Origin: JAEUIT01 sp044220875
GTDB taxonomy: Bacteria > Planctomycetota > Phycisphaerae > Phycisphaerales > SM1A02
Length of the DNA: 64,000 bases
Direction of reading: 5' to 3'
NCBI GenBank assembly: GCA_044220875.1
Contig: JBGAQH010000002.1
Span: 1-64,000 of the forward strand
Shown here piece after piece: positions 18,509-25,709 of this stretch. Position 1 is the first letter of the stretch. The number at the start of each line of letters is the position of its first letter. The position numbers and the translations under genes were made by a program. Below the pieces are notes generated by a model, which saw only the letters and a program-made list of their open reading frames with translations, was not told where the DNA came from and did not search any database.

Positions 18509-19846
18509 ATGGGACGTCCATACGCGCGGCATGACGCTCTGCGGTCTCATGGGATTCGAGTCCTTGGACTCGTTCGCGCCGTGGCTGGGCGGCCTGTCAC
18601 CTCAATCGCGTGCAGGGGTGCTTTCCGCACTTGGCACCAACGGGGGACAGTCGTGAACTCGCTCGTATGCGCCGTCACCTTGGCGATTTCTGCGAGCGTC
18701 TTCGCCCAGTGCCAGTACGAGGCGATCGCGATACCCGAGACTTGTAACGGAGCGTGGTCCCCCCGGGGTATCAATGACCACTCGACCGTCGTGGGTTCGC
18801 AAGCCGGGTGTACATCTGCGAATCACAAGCCCTTCGTTTGGACGGCAGAAGGCGGCACGAGTTACCTGCCCGTTCCGCCAGGGCAGGGGATTGTTAGCGC
18901 GATCGCGGTGCGAGTCGCGAACGATGGAACGATTGCTGGCTACGCCGAGAAGACAAACGGTCTCAACAACCTCATTGTTTGGCGCCCAGATGGGTCAGTG
19001 AAGATCTACTTCATGGAGGGCGTCGCACCGAACGTCAACCAGCCCGCCATTCGATACGACGGCGCGATTCTCGGTGAACTCCAGTCCGATGGCGAGTTGA
19101 ACGCATTCATCCTGAAGGATGAGAAGTACCTCCCACTCCCCGCGCCCCTCGCGGAAGAGCACGGTGGCTTCAGAGCAGTCAACAGGAGCGGATGGGCGAC
19201 AGGTCGCCACTACGTGACTTCGGCTCTGGAGGACCAGCCGATCTTCTGGGATGGCGAGTCCGACGCGGTAGCGCTCGGCCTCCCAGCGGGATACAGCCGC
19301 GGCCACGGCATGGAAATTGACTGCTTCGGTCGCATCGCGAGCCAGTTCCGTCAACTGGCCTCGCGGCAGGTGCCCAACCCGGCGTGGCACGCCTTCGTGT
19401 GGGAGGCCGGGACCTACACCTTCCTCCCGCTCCTTCCGGGCTTCACGTGGTCCAACGTCCGCGGCATGAACGACATCGGCCAGATCGTCGGTGAGTGCGA
19501 CAAGCCGGGAGCCCCCAAGGCGTATTTCTGGCAATACGGCACAACCACCCTTCTGTCCTCGCTGATCACGCCAACCTTCACCAACGGCCTCTCCGACGTC
19601 TACGACATCAACGAGAAGGGCGAGATCACGGCGAGCAACCAGTCGCAGATGTACCTGCTCCGCCCTATCGGCGTCGTGCCTGCCGATGTCGACATCAATT
19701 GCCGTGTCGACGCGAACGACTTGAGCTACGTGGTCCGCTGCTGGGGACCCGTGGGACCCACGACCGCTGAGCGCGCCGACGTCAACGGTGACGGCTGGGT
19801 GGATGGTGCAGATCTGGCCGAGGTGCTCGGCGCTTGGACGCCATGA
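18509..19846 (+). CDS. Secreted HAF-repeat protein with dockerin-like tail
   Basis: This is an exported 445-residue protein with repeats of the HAF type (GINDHSTVVGS, AVNRSGWATGR and GMNDIGQIVGE, alternating with PFVWTAEGG or AFVWEAGTYTFLP), which fold into a propeller-like beta structure. The C-terminus has a dockerin-like pair (DVDINCRVDANDLSYVV and DVNGDGWVDGADLAEVLG). The start is ambiguous. ATG 18509 has GGAGG six bases upstream but leaves a long n-region before the signal core CAVTLAISASVFAQ. GTG 18653 has GGGGGA upstream and puts the signal peptide first (397 aa). The stop codon sits in the first unit of a 10-base tandem repeat. Function unknown. Confidence 0.82.
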   Translation: MGRPYARHDALRSHGIRVLGLVRAVAGRPVTSIACRGAFRTWHQRGTVVNSLVCAVTLAISASVFAQCQYEAIAIPETCNGAWSPRGINDHSTVVGSQAGCTSANHKPFVWTAEGGTSYLPVPPGQGIVSAIAVRVANDGTIAGYAEKTNGLNNLIVWRPDGSVKIYFMEGVAPNVNQPAIRYDGAILGELQSDGELNAFILKDEKYLPLPAPLAEEHGGFRAVNRSGWATGRHYVTSALEDQPIFWDGESDAVALGLPAGYSRGHGMEIDCFGRIASQFRQLASRQVPNPAWHAFVWEAGTYTFLPLLPGFTWSNVRGMNDIGQIVGECDKPGAPKAYFWQYGTTTLLSSLITPTFTNGLSDVYDINEKGEITASNQSQMYLLRPIGVVPADVDINCRVDANDLSYVVRCWGPVGPTTAERADVNGDGWVDGADLAEVLGAWTP

Positions 19847-19905
19847 CGGGGTGGGACGGGGTGGGACGGGATGGGACGGGGCGTGACGGGGCGTGATGGG
19901 GAGTG
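19844..19905 (+). repeat. 10-base tandem repeat, G-rich
   Basis: Six consecutive 10-base units of the form G-T/A-G-G-G-A-C-G-G-G (GTGGGACGGG, ATGGGACGGG, GCGTGACGGG and close variants) begin at the stop codon of the dockerin-tailed gene. The + strand has runs of three to five G at 10-base spacing, enough for a G-quadruplex. It precedes a single repeat arm (about 19949-19975) with CCTCCGCGCCTCCGCG units. Confidence 0.85.
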
Positions 19906-20006
19906 GCGCCCGCACGAACGTCTGAGGCACCCCAGTCTCCGCTTGGTCTCTGCATCCTCCGCGCCTCCGCGTTCAGCCACACGCACCGTGGTGAGCCACA
20001 CGCGCC

Positions 20007-20435
20007 TCACCCCTCCGGCACGTAGGTGATCTTCGTGAAGCCCGCGTCGTGCGCGACCTGCAGCGCACCCGCCACGGTCTCGAACGCCACCGTCGCCGAG
20101 GACTTGATGACCACGCCCGCTTCCTTCGGCAGTCCCTGCAGGATTCCCTGCAGCGACGCGCGATCGCGCAGCTCGCGTCCGCCGATTCGATAGATCGGCC
20201 CCTGCACGTCGGAACCGACCTGCAGCACCTGGGCGTCGAGGAAGGACTCGCTCGGCTTGCCCGATCCGCCGCCGACGAGGGCCAGCGTCGCCTCGAGCTC
20301 CGCCTCCTCGTTGTCGATGTTGCCGGCGATCATGAAGTAGAAGAGGAGAAAGAGCACCACGTCGATGAGCGCGACCAGCGGAAGCCGGAGCATCGAGGGG
20401 TCGAGACGACCGCGGGTCTTTCGACGGAGCTTCAT
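20007..20435 (-). CDS. ExbD/TolR-type biopolymer transport protein
   Basis: This 142-residue ExbD/TolR family protein has a short basic N-terminus, one transmembrane helix (LPLVALIDVVLFLLFYFMIA, residues 18-37) and a periplasmic domain of about 100 residues. The aspartate D25 in ALIDVVLFLLF is the proton-carrying residue of the family. Together with ExbB it forms a proton-driven energiser of envelope processes. It is the third gene of the exbB-exbD-exbD operon; its ATG overlaps the preceding stop as ATGA. No TonB or TolA is visible in the window. Confidence 0.88.
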   Translation of the reverse strand: MKLRRKTRGRLDPSMLRLPLVALIDVVLFLLFYFMIAGNIDNEEAELEATLALVGGGSGKPSESFLDAQVLQVGSDVQGPIYRIGGRELRDRASLQGILQGLPKEAGVVIKSSATVAFETVAGALQVAHDAGFTKITYVPEG

Positions 20436-20890
20436 CGGCCGGCGCCTCCGCCCGACGGGGCCGCCGCGGCCGGGGCGTTGCCCGCGCCGGCGGTGATGAT
20501 CTTGAGCCGCCGGACGCCCGCCGCGGCGATCGCCTTGGTCACGCGATTCACGTCGCCGATCGCGCAGAGCCGGTCGGCCCGCAGGACGAGTTCGGCCCGC
20601 TCGGCGCCGGTCGAGGAGGTTCCGCCGGGAAGGTCCGCGAGCACCTGATCGAGCTTGACTTCCTTGCCGTGGCTCGAGAGCACGCCGGTGCGGCTGAGCT
20701 CGAGGTAGATCGTGGACGCCGCCGCCTCGGACTTCTCCTGGCCAACCTCGGGAGGCAGCTCGACCTTGGTCGGCATCGCGTCCTTGAACTGCGAGGTCAG
20801 CGTGAAGAAGACGATGAGCAACATCACCACGTCGATCATCGGCGTGAGGTCGAAGGTCGCCTCGGTCGGTCGTGGCCTGCTGCGCAGCAC
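20432..20890 (-). CDS. ExbD/TolR-type biopolymer transport protein
   Basis: This 152-residue second ExbD homologue has its transmembrane segment at about residues 17-36 (LTPMIDVVMLLIVFFTLTSQ), with the conserved aspartate in PMIDVV. The periplasmic domain carries the usual ExbD pattern (TIYLELSRTGVLSSHGKEV, then ELVLRADRLCAIGDVNRV), followed by a low-complexity Ala/Gly tail. The start is taken as GTG 20890, one base after the exbB stop; an ATG at 20938 would overlap exbB by 47 bases and adds a basic stretch without family similarity. Two different ExbD subunits suggest a heteromeric ExbD pair. Confidence 0.87.
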   Translation of the reverse strand: MLRSRPRPTEATFDLTPMIDVVMLLIVFFTLTSQFKDAMPTKVELPPEVGQEKSEAAASTIYLELSRTGVLSSHGKEVKLDQVLADLPGGTSSTGAERAELVLRADRLCAIGDVNRVTKAIAAAGVRRLKIITAGAGNAPAAAAPSGGGAGR

Positions 20891-20891
20891 G

Positions 20892-21674
20892 TTAGGCTCT
20901 CGCGCCCGCGCTGCTCTGCTCGCGGGCCGGCGCCGCATGGGCCGCGCCGCGCGACTGCGCCGCGCCGCCCGTGGCCGCGGTCATCGCGGCGAGGCGCTCG
21001 ATGTGCCCGCCGACCTCGTCGACGAGCTGGTCGATGCGGCGGCGGAAGAGGGCGAAGGCCACCGTGCAGGGAATCGCGACGATGAGGCCTTCCGCGGTGT
21101 TCACGAGGGCCATGGACATGAAGGTCGCCAGCTCGTTGGAGCGCTGGGCGCCGCTGAGCGTGCCGATGGTCCGGAACGCACCGATCATGCCGATGACCGT
21201 GCCGAGGAGGCCGAGCATCGGACCGATCGCGGCCAGGATGCCGAGCCAGTCGTTGTTGCGGTGGATGCGGTCAACCTCCGGCGGCGCCGCCGACTCGACC
21301 GCCTCACGGAACTCCATGATCCCGAAGGGCGAGGAGAGACAGCGACCGAGGGCGTTGCCGACGATCGAGGTCAGGAGCGAGTCGGAGGTCTGGGCGAGGC
21401 AGAGCTCGTGGGCACCCTCGTAGTCGGCTTCGCTGAAGAGCCGCTGCAGGTGACCCAGGACGATCGGCGGCGCCTGCCGCGTTCGTCGAATCTCCAGCAG
21501 GTTATAGATGATGCTCGCGACCGCCAGGATCGAGAGGCAGATCAGGACGTAGCTGAGGACGCCGCCGTCGTTGATGTAGTCCCAGAGGCGAATGGTCGAG
21601 GCCGCGGGAGCGGCGCCTCCCGTTCCGTTGGCGGCGGCCGCAGGCGCGGCGGTGGCAAGCATGAGGTTCAGCAT
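20892..21674 (-). CDS. MotA/TolQ/ExbB proton channel family protein
   Basis: This 260-residue protein has the three-helix ExbB/TolQ layout. The first helix is at about 40-60 (LSYVLICLSILAVASIIYNL), then a cytoplasmic domain, then two helices at about 145-170 (LGILAAIGPMLGLLGTVIGM) and 185-210 (ALVNTAEGLIVAIPCTVAFA). GPMLGLLGTVIGMI is the family signature. It forms a pentameric proton channel around an ExbD dimer. An N-terminal Ala/Gly-rich stretch and a C-terminal Ala/Gln tail are extra. It is the first gene of the operon, divergent from frr across 312 bases. Confidence 0.9.
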   Translation of the reverse strand: MLNLMLATAAPAAAANGTGGAAPAASTIRLWDYINDGGVLSYVLICLSILAVASIIYNLLEIRRTRQAPPIVLGHLQRLFSEADYEGAHELCLAQTSDSLLTSIVGNALGRCLSSPFGIMEFREAVESAAPPEVDRIHRNNDWLGILAAIGPMLGLLGTVIGMIGAFRTIGTLSGAQRSNELATFMSMALVNTAEGLIVAIPCTVAFALFRRRIDQLVDEVGGHIERLAAMTAATGGAAQSRGAAHAAPAREQSSAGARA

Positions 21675-21986
21675 GGGCGACCACAGAATACGGAAGACCG
21701 GATCCCGTCGCGACGGCGACGACCGGTCTTCGCGCGGAGCTCCGTCGGGGCTTCCTTCGGCTCGATCGCCGTTCGGCCATCACGGACGACCTCGGCAATC
21801 GGCTCGGCTGCCGTACAATCCGTCCCTCACTCTGCCGGGTTCCCGGCAAGTCTGACCTTCACGCCATTCGCTGGCCACCTCGCCGCGCCCCACGGGCCGG
21901 CGTCGCCCGCCCCGCGCCGACCGCCGCCCTCGTGCGGGCCCGCGACGCGATTCGGATGGTTCCCCCCCGACCGAAGAGACACCGCC
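21675..21986 (+). promoter_or_regulatory. Divergent exbB/frr region with candidate -10 at 21814
   Basis: TACAAT at 21814-21819 matches five of six -10 positions, but no good -35 is seen 16-18 bases before it. It points toward frr, whose start is 168 bases downstream, implying a long leader. No gene is supported in this gap and no riboswitch was recognised. Confidence 0.3.
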
Positions 21987-22553
21987 ATGGACCTTGACAC
22001 GATCCTCCTGGAAGCTGACGACCGCATGTCCAAGTCGCTGGACTACCTCCAGCGGGAATTGCGGGGCATGCGCACCGGCCGGGCGAACACGGCCATGCTC
22101 GAGTACGTGAAGGTCGACTACTACGGCAGCCAGACCGACCTCCGCGAGCTTGCCGCGATCGCCGTGACCGAGGCGACCCAGCTTCTCGTGAAGCCCTTCG
22201 ACCCCACCTCGAAGACCGAAATCGTGAAGGCCATCGAGGTCGCCGGCCTGGGCCTCAACCCGCAGGTCGAGGGCTCGGCCATCCGGATCAACATCCCGGC
22301 TCCCTCCGCCGACCGCCGCAAGCAGCTCATCGCCCAGGTGAAGAAGGCCGCCGAGGAGGCCAAAATCGCCGTCCGCAACGAGCGGCGGGACGCGAACAAG
22401 CACATCGACGTCCTCATCGGCGACAAGAAGAACCCGATCTCCGACGATCAGGCCGACAAGGCCAAGGAAGAGGTCGACGAACTGACGAAGAAGTACACCG
22501 CCTCGATTGACGATGTCGCCACCAAGAAGATTGGCGAAGTCGAACAGATCTAA
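21987..22553 (+). CDS. frr: Ribosome recycling factor
   Basis: RRF works with EF-G to split post-termination ribosomes. The 188 residues match the usual 185. Conserved stretches include ELRGMRTGRANTAMLEYVKV (domain I contact helix), SAIRINIPAPSADRRKQL and the C-terminal three-helix-bundle segment EEVDELTKKYTASIDDV. ATG 21987 gives the standard N-terminus (MDLDTILLEADDRMSKSLDY). It ends eight bases before the next gene, so the beta-helix protein may be co-transcribed. Confidence 0.95.
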   Translation: MDLDTILLEADDRMSKSLDYLQRELRGMRTGRANTAMLEYVKVDYYGSQTDLRELAAIAVTEATQLLVKPFDPTSKTEIVKAIEVAGLGLNPQVEGSAIRINIPAPSADRRKQLIAQVKKAAEEAKIAVRNERRDANKHIDVLIGDKKNPISDDQADKAKEEVDELTKKYTASIDDVATKKIGEVEQI

Positions 22554-22561
22554 CACCAGCC

Positions 22562-24925
22562 ATGGCACCCTCCACGCTCGCCGCGACCGTCCTGCTGCTC
22601 TCCGCCACCGCACAGCCCTTCGCGTCGCTGCAGAGCGCCGAACTGGTGCAGGGCGCCCCGCCGGCGACCGCAGGTCAGGCGCCCAAGCCAGCCCAGGCCC
22701 AGCCTTCCCAATCCCCGCCTGCCCAATCCCAGCCTGACCTCCCCCTCGTCACCGTCGACCACGATGACGTCGTGATCCGGGAGAGCTGCCGGCTGGCGTT
22801 CGGCCCGAAACCGATCGTCGACGCCAACGGCAACGGCGTGGTGCGGATCGAGGGCTCGGGGATCACCGTCGACCTCGGCGGTGCGAAGCTCCAGGGAACC
22901 GACGCGAGGGCTCCGGCGGACGGCTTCACCGGCACGGGCATCGTCGTCCTGGGTTCGAACGTGACCCTCCAGAACGGCGGCGTGCGCGGCTACCGCTGCG
23001 GCGTCCTCGCCACCGGCGCGGACAAGTCGACCTTCCAGAAGCTCGACCTCTCGGGCAACTTCGCCACGCATCTCCTTTCGACGACGGCCGCCGAGAATTC
23101 GGCCGACTGGCTTTGGCCGCATGAGAACGACGGCCGCGAATGGGTGACGCGCTACGGCGCCTCGCTCTGCATCGAGCGGTCGAGCGGCGTGACCGTCCGC
23201 GACGTCGTCGTGCGCGGATCGCAGAATGGCATCATCCTTGACCGCGTCAGCGACAGCCGCATCTACGACAACGACTGCTCGTTCCTGAGCGGCTGGGGTC
23301 TGGCGATGTGGCGGTCGTCGAACAACGTGGTCTGCCGGAACGCGTTCGACTTCTGCGTGCGCGGCTATTCGCACGGCGTCTACAACCGCGGGCAGGACTC
23401 GGCCGGCATCCTCGTCTTCGAGCAGTGCTCGAAGAACACGATCGCGCTCAACAGCGTCACGCACGGCGGCGACGGCCTCTTCGGATTCGCGGGCAAGGAA
23501 GCGTTGGGCGAGCGGCCCTCCGAGAACTACGGCAGCCGGCGCGGCTGCAACGACAACATCATCGTCGGCAACGACTTCTCCTTCGCCGCGGCCCATGGCC
23601 TCGAGATGACCTTCTCCTTCGGAAACGTCATCGCCCACAACGCCTTCGAGCAGAACGGCATCTGCGGCATCTGGGGCGGCTACTCACAGGGCACGACGAT
23701 CACCGAGAACCGCTTCGCCGGCAACGGCGGCGGCACCGGCCACGGCGAGGGCGGCGCGATCGACATCGAACACGGCAAGGGCAATCTCGTCGTCGCCAAC
23801 AGCTTCCGCAAGGAGGGCGTTGCGGTCGAGTTCTGGTGGGACGACGACAAGGCGCTCCTGAGCGGACCGTGGGCGAAGGCCAACGGCGCCGAGTGCTCGC
23901 ACAACGTGATCGTCGGAAACACCTTCGAGGAGTGCGGCACGGCGCTCGGGCTCCTGCAGGCGACGGACACGATCGTCGGCAAGAACAGTTCGTCCGCGGG
24001 CGAGGTGAAAGTCACGCACGACGAGGCCAGCACCATCGCGGCCCCCTCCGGCGCGGTTGCCCTGCCGACGATCCCGACGGTGGCGGAACTCGAGTCGAGG
24101 CTTCCCGGCATCAACACCCCGATCGGCAAGCACCGCGAGCTCGGCGGCCGCGAGGCGATTCGCATGACGCCGTGGGGACCGTGGGACGGCAAGAGCGCGA
24201 TCCTGTCGCTGAATCGCCGCGACCCGGGACAGATGTCGTGGCAGCTCTATGGGGCGAAGGACTTCCGCGGCGGCGAGGTCGCCGGCGGCGGCTCGCTCCG
24301 CGTGGACATCAACGTGGCGACCAAGGCCGTCGTCGTGAACATGGAGATGCCCGGCAACGTGTCGCCGTTCCTGCTGCGGGTTCGCTTCGACGGCAAGACG
24401 CTCTTCGCCGAAGGCTGCGTCTACCGCGGCGACTGGCACGTCGCGTTCTTCCCCAGCGCCGTCGACCCGCGCACGGATCTCGCAACGTGGCGCGAGGGCG
24501 CGACCTCGGAGGAGTCGGTGACGGTCGACGTCCCGACCGTCGACTTCGAGTTCGGCAACGACGGCCCGCTCGCCCTCAAGCTCCCCGGCGTCGCCGGCGA
24601 CACGCTCAAGGCGATCACCGGATCGAAGCTCGGCGCGGATCACTTCGGAACGATCGCCAAGTCCACGCTGACCTTCCCGAAGGGCACCTTCACGCTGCGG
24701 ACGATCAGCGACGACGGCGTGCGGGTCATCGTCGACGGCAAGACCGTGATCGAGGACTGGACCTGGCACACCCCGCGAGAGAGCAGCGCCACGCTCACCT
24801 TCGAGGAGCCGAAGGAGGTCGAGATCGTGGTCGAGCACTTCGAGCTGGACGGCTTCGCGACGCTCCGCCTCTTTATCGACGGCGAGATCGAGGCGAGCCG
24901 CAAGGCGGGCTTCGGACTCCGGTGA
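22562..24925 (+). CDS. Secreted right-handed beta-helix protein with C-terminal PA14-like domain
   Basis: This 787-residue exported protein starts with a signal-like region at 1-25 and a Pro/Gln/Ala-rich linker to about 60. From about 70 to 480 it is a parallel beta-helix with NosD/pectate-lyase-like coils, recognisable by repeated asparagine-rich turns such as SGVTVRDVVVRGSQNGIIL, SKNTIALNSVTHGGDGLFGF and GTTITENRFAGNGGGTG. The last roughly 100 residues (KGTFTLRTISDDGVRVIVDG, then SSATLTFEEPKEVEIVVEHF) look like a PA14 carbohydrate-binding domain. Such proteins are often polysaccharide lyases or epimerases, but no catalytic set can be assigned by eye. There is no dockerin-like tail. Confidence 0.85.
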   Translation: MAPSTLAATVLLLSATAQPFASLQSAELVQGAPPATAGQAPKPAQAQPSQSPPAQSQPDLPLVTVDHDDVVIRESCRLAFGPKPIVDANGNGVVRIEGSGITVDLGGAKLQGTDARAPADGFTGTGIVVLGSNVTLQNGGVRGYRCGVLATGADKSTFQKLDLSGNFATHLLSTTAAENSADWLWPHENDGREWVTRYGASLCIERSSGVTVRDVVVRGSQNGIILDRVSDSRIYDNDCSFLSGWGLAMWRSSNNVVCRNAFDFCVRGYSHGVYNRGQDSAGILVFEQCSKNTIALNSVTHGGDGLFGFAGKEALGERPSENYGSRRGCNDNIIVGNDFSFAAAHGLEMTFSFGNVIAHNAFEQNGICGIWGGYSQGTTITENRFAGNGGGTGHGEGGAIDIEHGKGNLVVANSFRKEGVAVEFWWDDDKALLSGPWAKANGAECSHNVIVGNTFEECGTALGLLQATDTIVGKNSSSAGEVKVTHDEASTIAAPSGAVALPTIPTVAELESRLPGINTPIGKHRELGGREAIRMTPWGPWDGKSAILSLNRRDPGQMSWQLYGAKDFRGGEVAGGGSLRVDINVATKAVVVNMEMPGNVSPFLLRVRFDGKTLFAEGCVYRGDWHVAFFPSAVDPRTDLATWREGATSEESVTVDVPTVDFEFGNDGPLALKLPGVAGDTLKAITGSKLGADHFGTIAKSTLTFPKGTFTLRTISDDGVRVIVDGKTVIEDWTWHTPRESSATLTFEEPKEVEIVVEHFELDGFATLRLFIDGEIEASRKAGFGLR

Positions 24926-24993
24926 TCGGGACCGAGCGGGACGGCTCGCCGCGGACGTGATCTCGCGGCGTCGAGGCGCGGGCGGCGGCCCGA

Positions 24994-25022
24994 TTGACTC
25001 CCCGGCGGAATCCCGCGACACT
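24994..25022 (+). promoter_or_regulatory. Candidate promoter of nrdR, possibly leaderless
   Basis: TTGACT at 24994-24999 (five of six -35 positions) is followed after exactly 17 bases by GACACT at 25017-25022. The nrdR ATG begins only seven bases after this -10-like element, so transcription would start at or beside the start codon. Confidence 0.45.
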
Positions 25023-25029
25023 TCGGGGC

Positions 25030-25527
25030 ATGCGTTGCCCGTATTGCGGTCAGGATCGCGATCGCGTGATCGACAGCCGTGGCGCCGAAGATGGCGGCGC
25101 GATCCGTCGGCGTCGCGAATGCGAGGCGTGCGGCAAGCGATTCACGACCTACGAGCGCGTCGAGCGGACCGAGCGGCTCTTCGTCATCAAGCGTGACGGC
25201 TCGCGGGTCCCCTTCGACGGCGAACGCATCCTCCGCGGCCTCCTCGTCGCCTGCGGCAAGCGGCCGATCCCGACCGAGACAAAGGAAGAGCTGGCGAAGT
25301 CGATCGAGGACGACCTCCACCGCGAGTTCGAACGCGAAGTCGAAAGCAAGGAGATCGGCCGCCGCGTCGCCCTGCGCCTGCGCGAGCTCGACCCGATCGC
25401 GTACATCCGCTTCGCAAGCGAGCACTACGACTTCAAGACCCTCGAGGACCTCGAACAGGAACTCGACGCCCTGCGCCAGCGACCGAAGAACCTGCCGAAC
25501 CAGACGGACCTCTTCCCGCCGCGGTGA
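25030..25527 (+). CDS. nrdR: Transcriptional repressor NrdR
   Basis: NrdR represses ribonucleotide reductase genes by binding NrdR boxes in response to ATP/dATP. The 165 residues have the standard layout: an N-terminal four-cysteine zinc ribbon (CPYCGQDRDRVIDS, then ECEACGKRFTTYER) and an ATP-cone from about 45 to 135 (FVIKRDGSRVPFDGERILRG). The start MRCPYCG at 25030 is the family's usual N-terminus, so an ATG 36 bases upstream is rejected. No ribonucleotide reductase gene or recognisable NrdR box is in the window. It precedes thrS, with a palindromic repeat between. Confidence 0.95.
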   Translation: MRCPYCGQDRDRVIDSRGAEDGGAIRRRRECEACGKRFTTYERVERTERLFVIKRDGSRVPFDGERILRGLLVACGKRPIPTETKEELAKSIEDDLHREFEREVESKEIGRRVALRLRELDPIAYIRFASEHYDFKTLEDLEQELDALRQRPKNLPNQTDLFPPR

Positions 25528-25538
25528 GGGGGAGAGAG

Positions 25539-25680
25539 ATTCAACACAGAGGCACAGAGAACAAAGAGGGCCACAGAGAAGTCAAGAGAATGAGGGGTTG
25601 CGCGACCGGGCTCGGTTGCGCAGCCCCTTCTTCACGTCTGCTCTGTGAACCTCTGCGTCCTCTGTGCCTCTGTGTTGAAT
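25539..25680. repeat. Dispersed palindromic repeat, CACAGAGG type (copy 2)
   Basis: The left arm starts ATTCAACACAGAGGCACAGA (25539) and the right arm ends CCTCTGTGCCTCTGTGTTGAAT (to 25680). The two are imperfect reverse complements separated by about 55 bases. It fills the gap between nrdR and thrS. Confidence 0.85.
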
Positions 25681-25709
25681 CTGGATCCCCCCGGTACCAT
25701 GCCCGTCCT

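Noticed and set aside
20007..21674. TolQ/TolR of a Tol-Pal system
   Set aside because: No tolA, tolB or pal genes adjoin, and the presence of two ExbD-like proteins fits a generic ExbB/ExbD set better.
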